The position numbers and the translations under genes were made by a program. The notes below the pieces were generated by a model. That model was not told the origin of the DNA. It did no database searches and saw only the letters and a program-made list of their open reading frames with translations. Positions 6,574 through 7,018 of a stretch of DNA of 7,018 nucleotides are shown piece after piece. Where the stretch lies: the NCBI GenBank assembly GCA_019509895.1, contig JAEKLK010000327.1, positions 1 through 7,018 of the forward strand, in the 5' to 3' direction. Every line of letters begins with the position of its first letter. Within the stretch, counting starts at the first letter, position 1. Source of the DNA: Betaproteobacteria bacterium (GTDB lineage Bacteria > Pseudomonadota > Gammaproteobacteria > Burkholderiales > SG8-39).

Positions 6574-7018
6574 TTGCAGATTATCCTGATCTCGGACCGT
6601 CTGTCGAAGGCGAGGTCAGTCAGCTTGTCCGCCATGCACCTTGTGGCGAGCGGCACGGTTTTGCTGCTGCTCGTGCTGGGTGCCACCGCGGCCGTCTATT
6701 GGGTCACCCTGCGTTACGCCGCCGATGTCCCGCTGCCTGCGTTGCAGCGGCTGGTGCTCGCGGCACAGGAAACCGAGTCCGAGTGCAGCCGCGCGTTCGT
6801 GCAGCAGAACCTGGACGCGATGGCCGCCAAGCTCGGCGAGATGCAGGCGCAGCTCTCGCGTCTCGATGCGCTCGGCGAGCGGCTCACTTCGCTCGCCGGC
6901 GTGCGCGAGCTGCGTATCAGCGAGGCACCGGGCCTGGGCGGTGCAGCACCCACGCAGATGCCGGCGCAGAATCTCTCGCTCGGCGACTTCAGCGCGCGGC
7001 TGCTCGATCTCTCGCGGC
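6574..7018 (+). CDS. M23-type peptidase family protein, N-terminal part (partial)
   Basis: The frame is open from TTG 6574 to the window edge, 148 residues, with no stop. It begins MQIILISDRLSKARSVSLSA (TTG read as Met), then a single hydrophobic segment at about 22-45 that should act as a membrane anchor. Residues about 55-110 form a predicted coiled coil, including NLDAMAAKLGEM and QAQLSRLDALGERLTSLAGV. This matches the N-terminal region of betaproteobacterial M23 proteins encoded next to lpxC and secA. Those cut peptidoglycan cross-links in the periplasm or activate amidases that do. The LytM/M23 domain with its zinc motif lies beyond the window, so activity cannot be judged. The start at TTG is supported by GGAGG and by the MQII-type N-terminus of relatives as I recall them. 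A start at ATG 6634 would remove the basic cytoplasmic segment. A generic coiled-coil membrane protein remains possible. Confidence 0.78.
   Translation, partial: MQIILISDRLSKARSVSLSAMHLVASGTVLLLLVLGATAAVYWVTLRYAADVPLPALQRLVLAAQETESECSRAFVQQNLDAMAAKLGEMQAQLSRLDALGERLTSLAGVRELRISEAPGLGGAAPTQMPAQNLSLGDFSARLLDLSR
6580..6607 (-). promoter_or_regulatory. Candidate sigma70 promoter of the DciA-like gene
   Basis: On the - strand, TCGACA (6607-6602, five of six to TTGACA) and GATAAT (6585-6580, five of six to TATAAT) are separated by 16 bp. Transcription would start near 6573, giving a leader of about 21 bases before the GTG at 6552. The whole promoter lies inside the first codons of the divergent M23-type gene. 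This is the best two-box promoter I found in the window. Confidence 0.6.

Overview
The window is a stretch of the division and cell wall (dcw) cluster of a high-GC Gram-negative bacterium, most likely a betaproteobacterium. Three things point there. The gene order is murC-murB-ddl-ftsQ-ftsA-ftsZ-lpxC, followed by a convergent DUF721/DciA-type gene and a divergent M23-type gene. The FtsZ tail ends in [11 protein letters not shown]. FtsA, FtsZ, MurB and the DUF721 protein have a betaproteobacterial style of sequence (for example GAGAKPE in FtsZ and [11 protein letters not shown] in MurB). Third codon positions are strongly G/C. No mobile element, CRISPR array, rRNA or tRNA gene was seen.

Layout. 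Bases 1-241 hold the 3' end of murC. Then come murB (238-1149), ddl (1146-2054), ftsQ (2044-2724), ftsA (2739-3968), ftsZ (3999-5111) and lpxC (5186-6100), all on the + strand. murC/murB and murB/ddl overlap by 4 bases (ATGA), and ddl/ftsQ overlap by about 11 bases, so translational coupling is likely. Spacing then widens: 14 bp before ftsA, 30 bp before ftsZ, 74 bp before lpxC. The ftsZ-lpxC gap holds a 12-bp hairpin and a plausible sigma70-like promoter. On the - strand, 6097-6552 encodes a DciA-like (DUF721) protein whose stop codon interlocks with that of lpxC. On the + strand from 6574 to the window edge is the N-terminal part of a membrane-anchored, coiled-coil M23-type protein, which starts with TTG only 21 bp from the GTG start of the DciA-like gene. 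No gene-free stretch reaches 300 bases.

How the genes work together. MurC, MurB and Ddl make or supply parts of UDP-MurNAc-pentapeptide. FtsQ, FtsA and FtsZ build the divisome that directs septal wall synthesis. LpxC commits UDP-acyl-GlcNAc to lipid A. The DciA-like protein probably helps load the replicative helicase. The M23-type protein is probably a periplasmic wall hydrolase or a regulator of hydrolysis. The region therefore combines wall precursor supply, division, outer-membrane lipid synthesis and probably replication.

Novelty. This is a conserved housekeeping region and I found no sign of an undescribed system. The points worth a second look are local: the hairpin and promoter between ftsZ and lpxC, an lpxC start without a Shine-Dalgarno sequence, a promoter for the DciA-like gene lying inside the M23 gene, a possible lpxC terminator lying inside the DciA-like gene, and two unusual residues in FtsZ.
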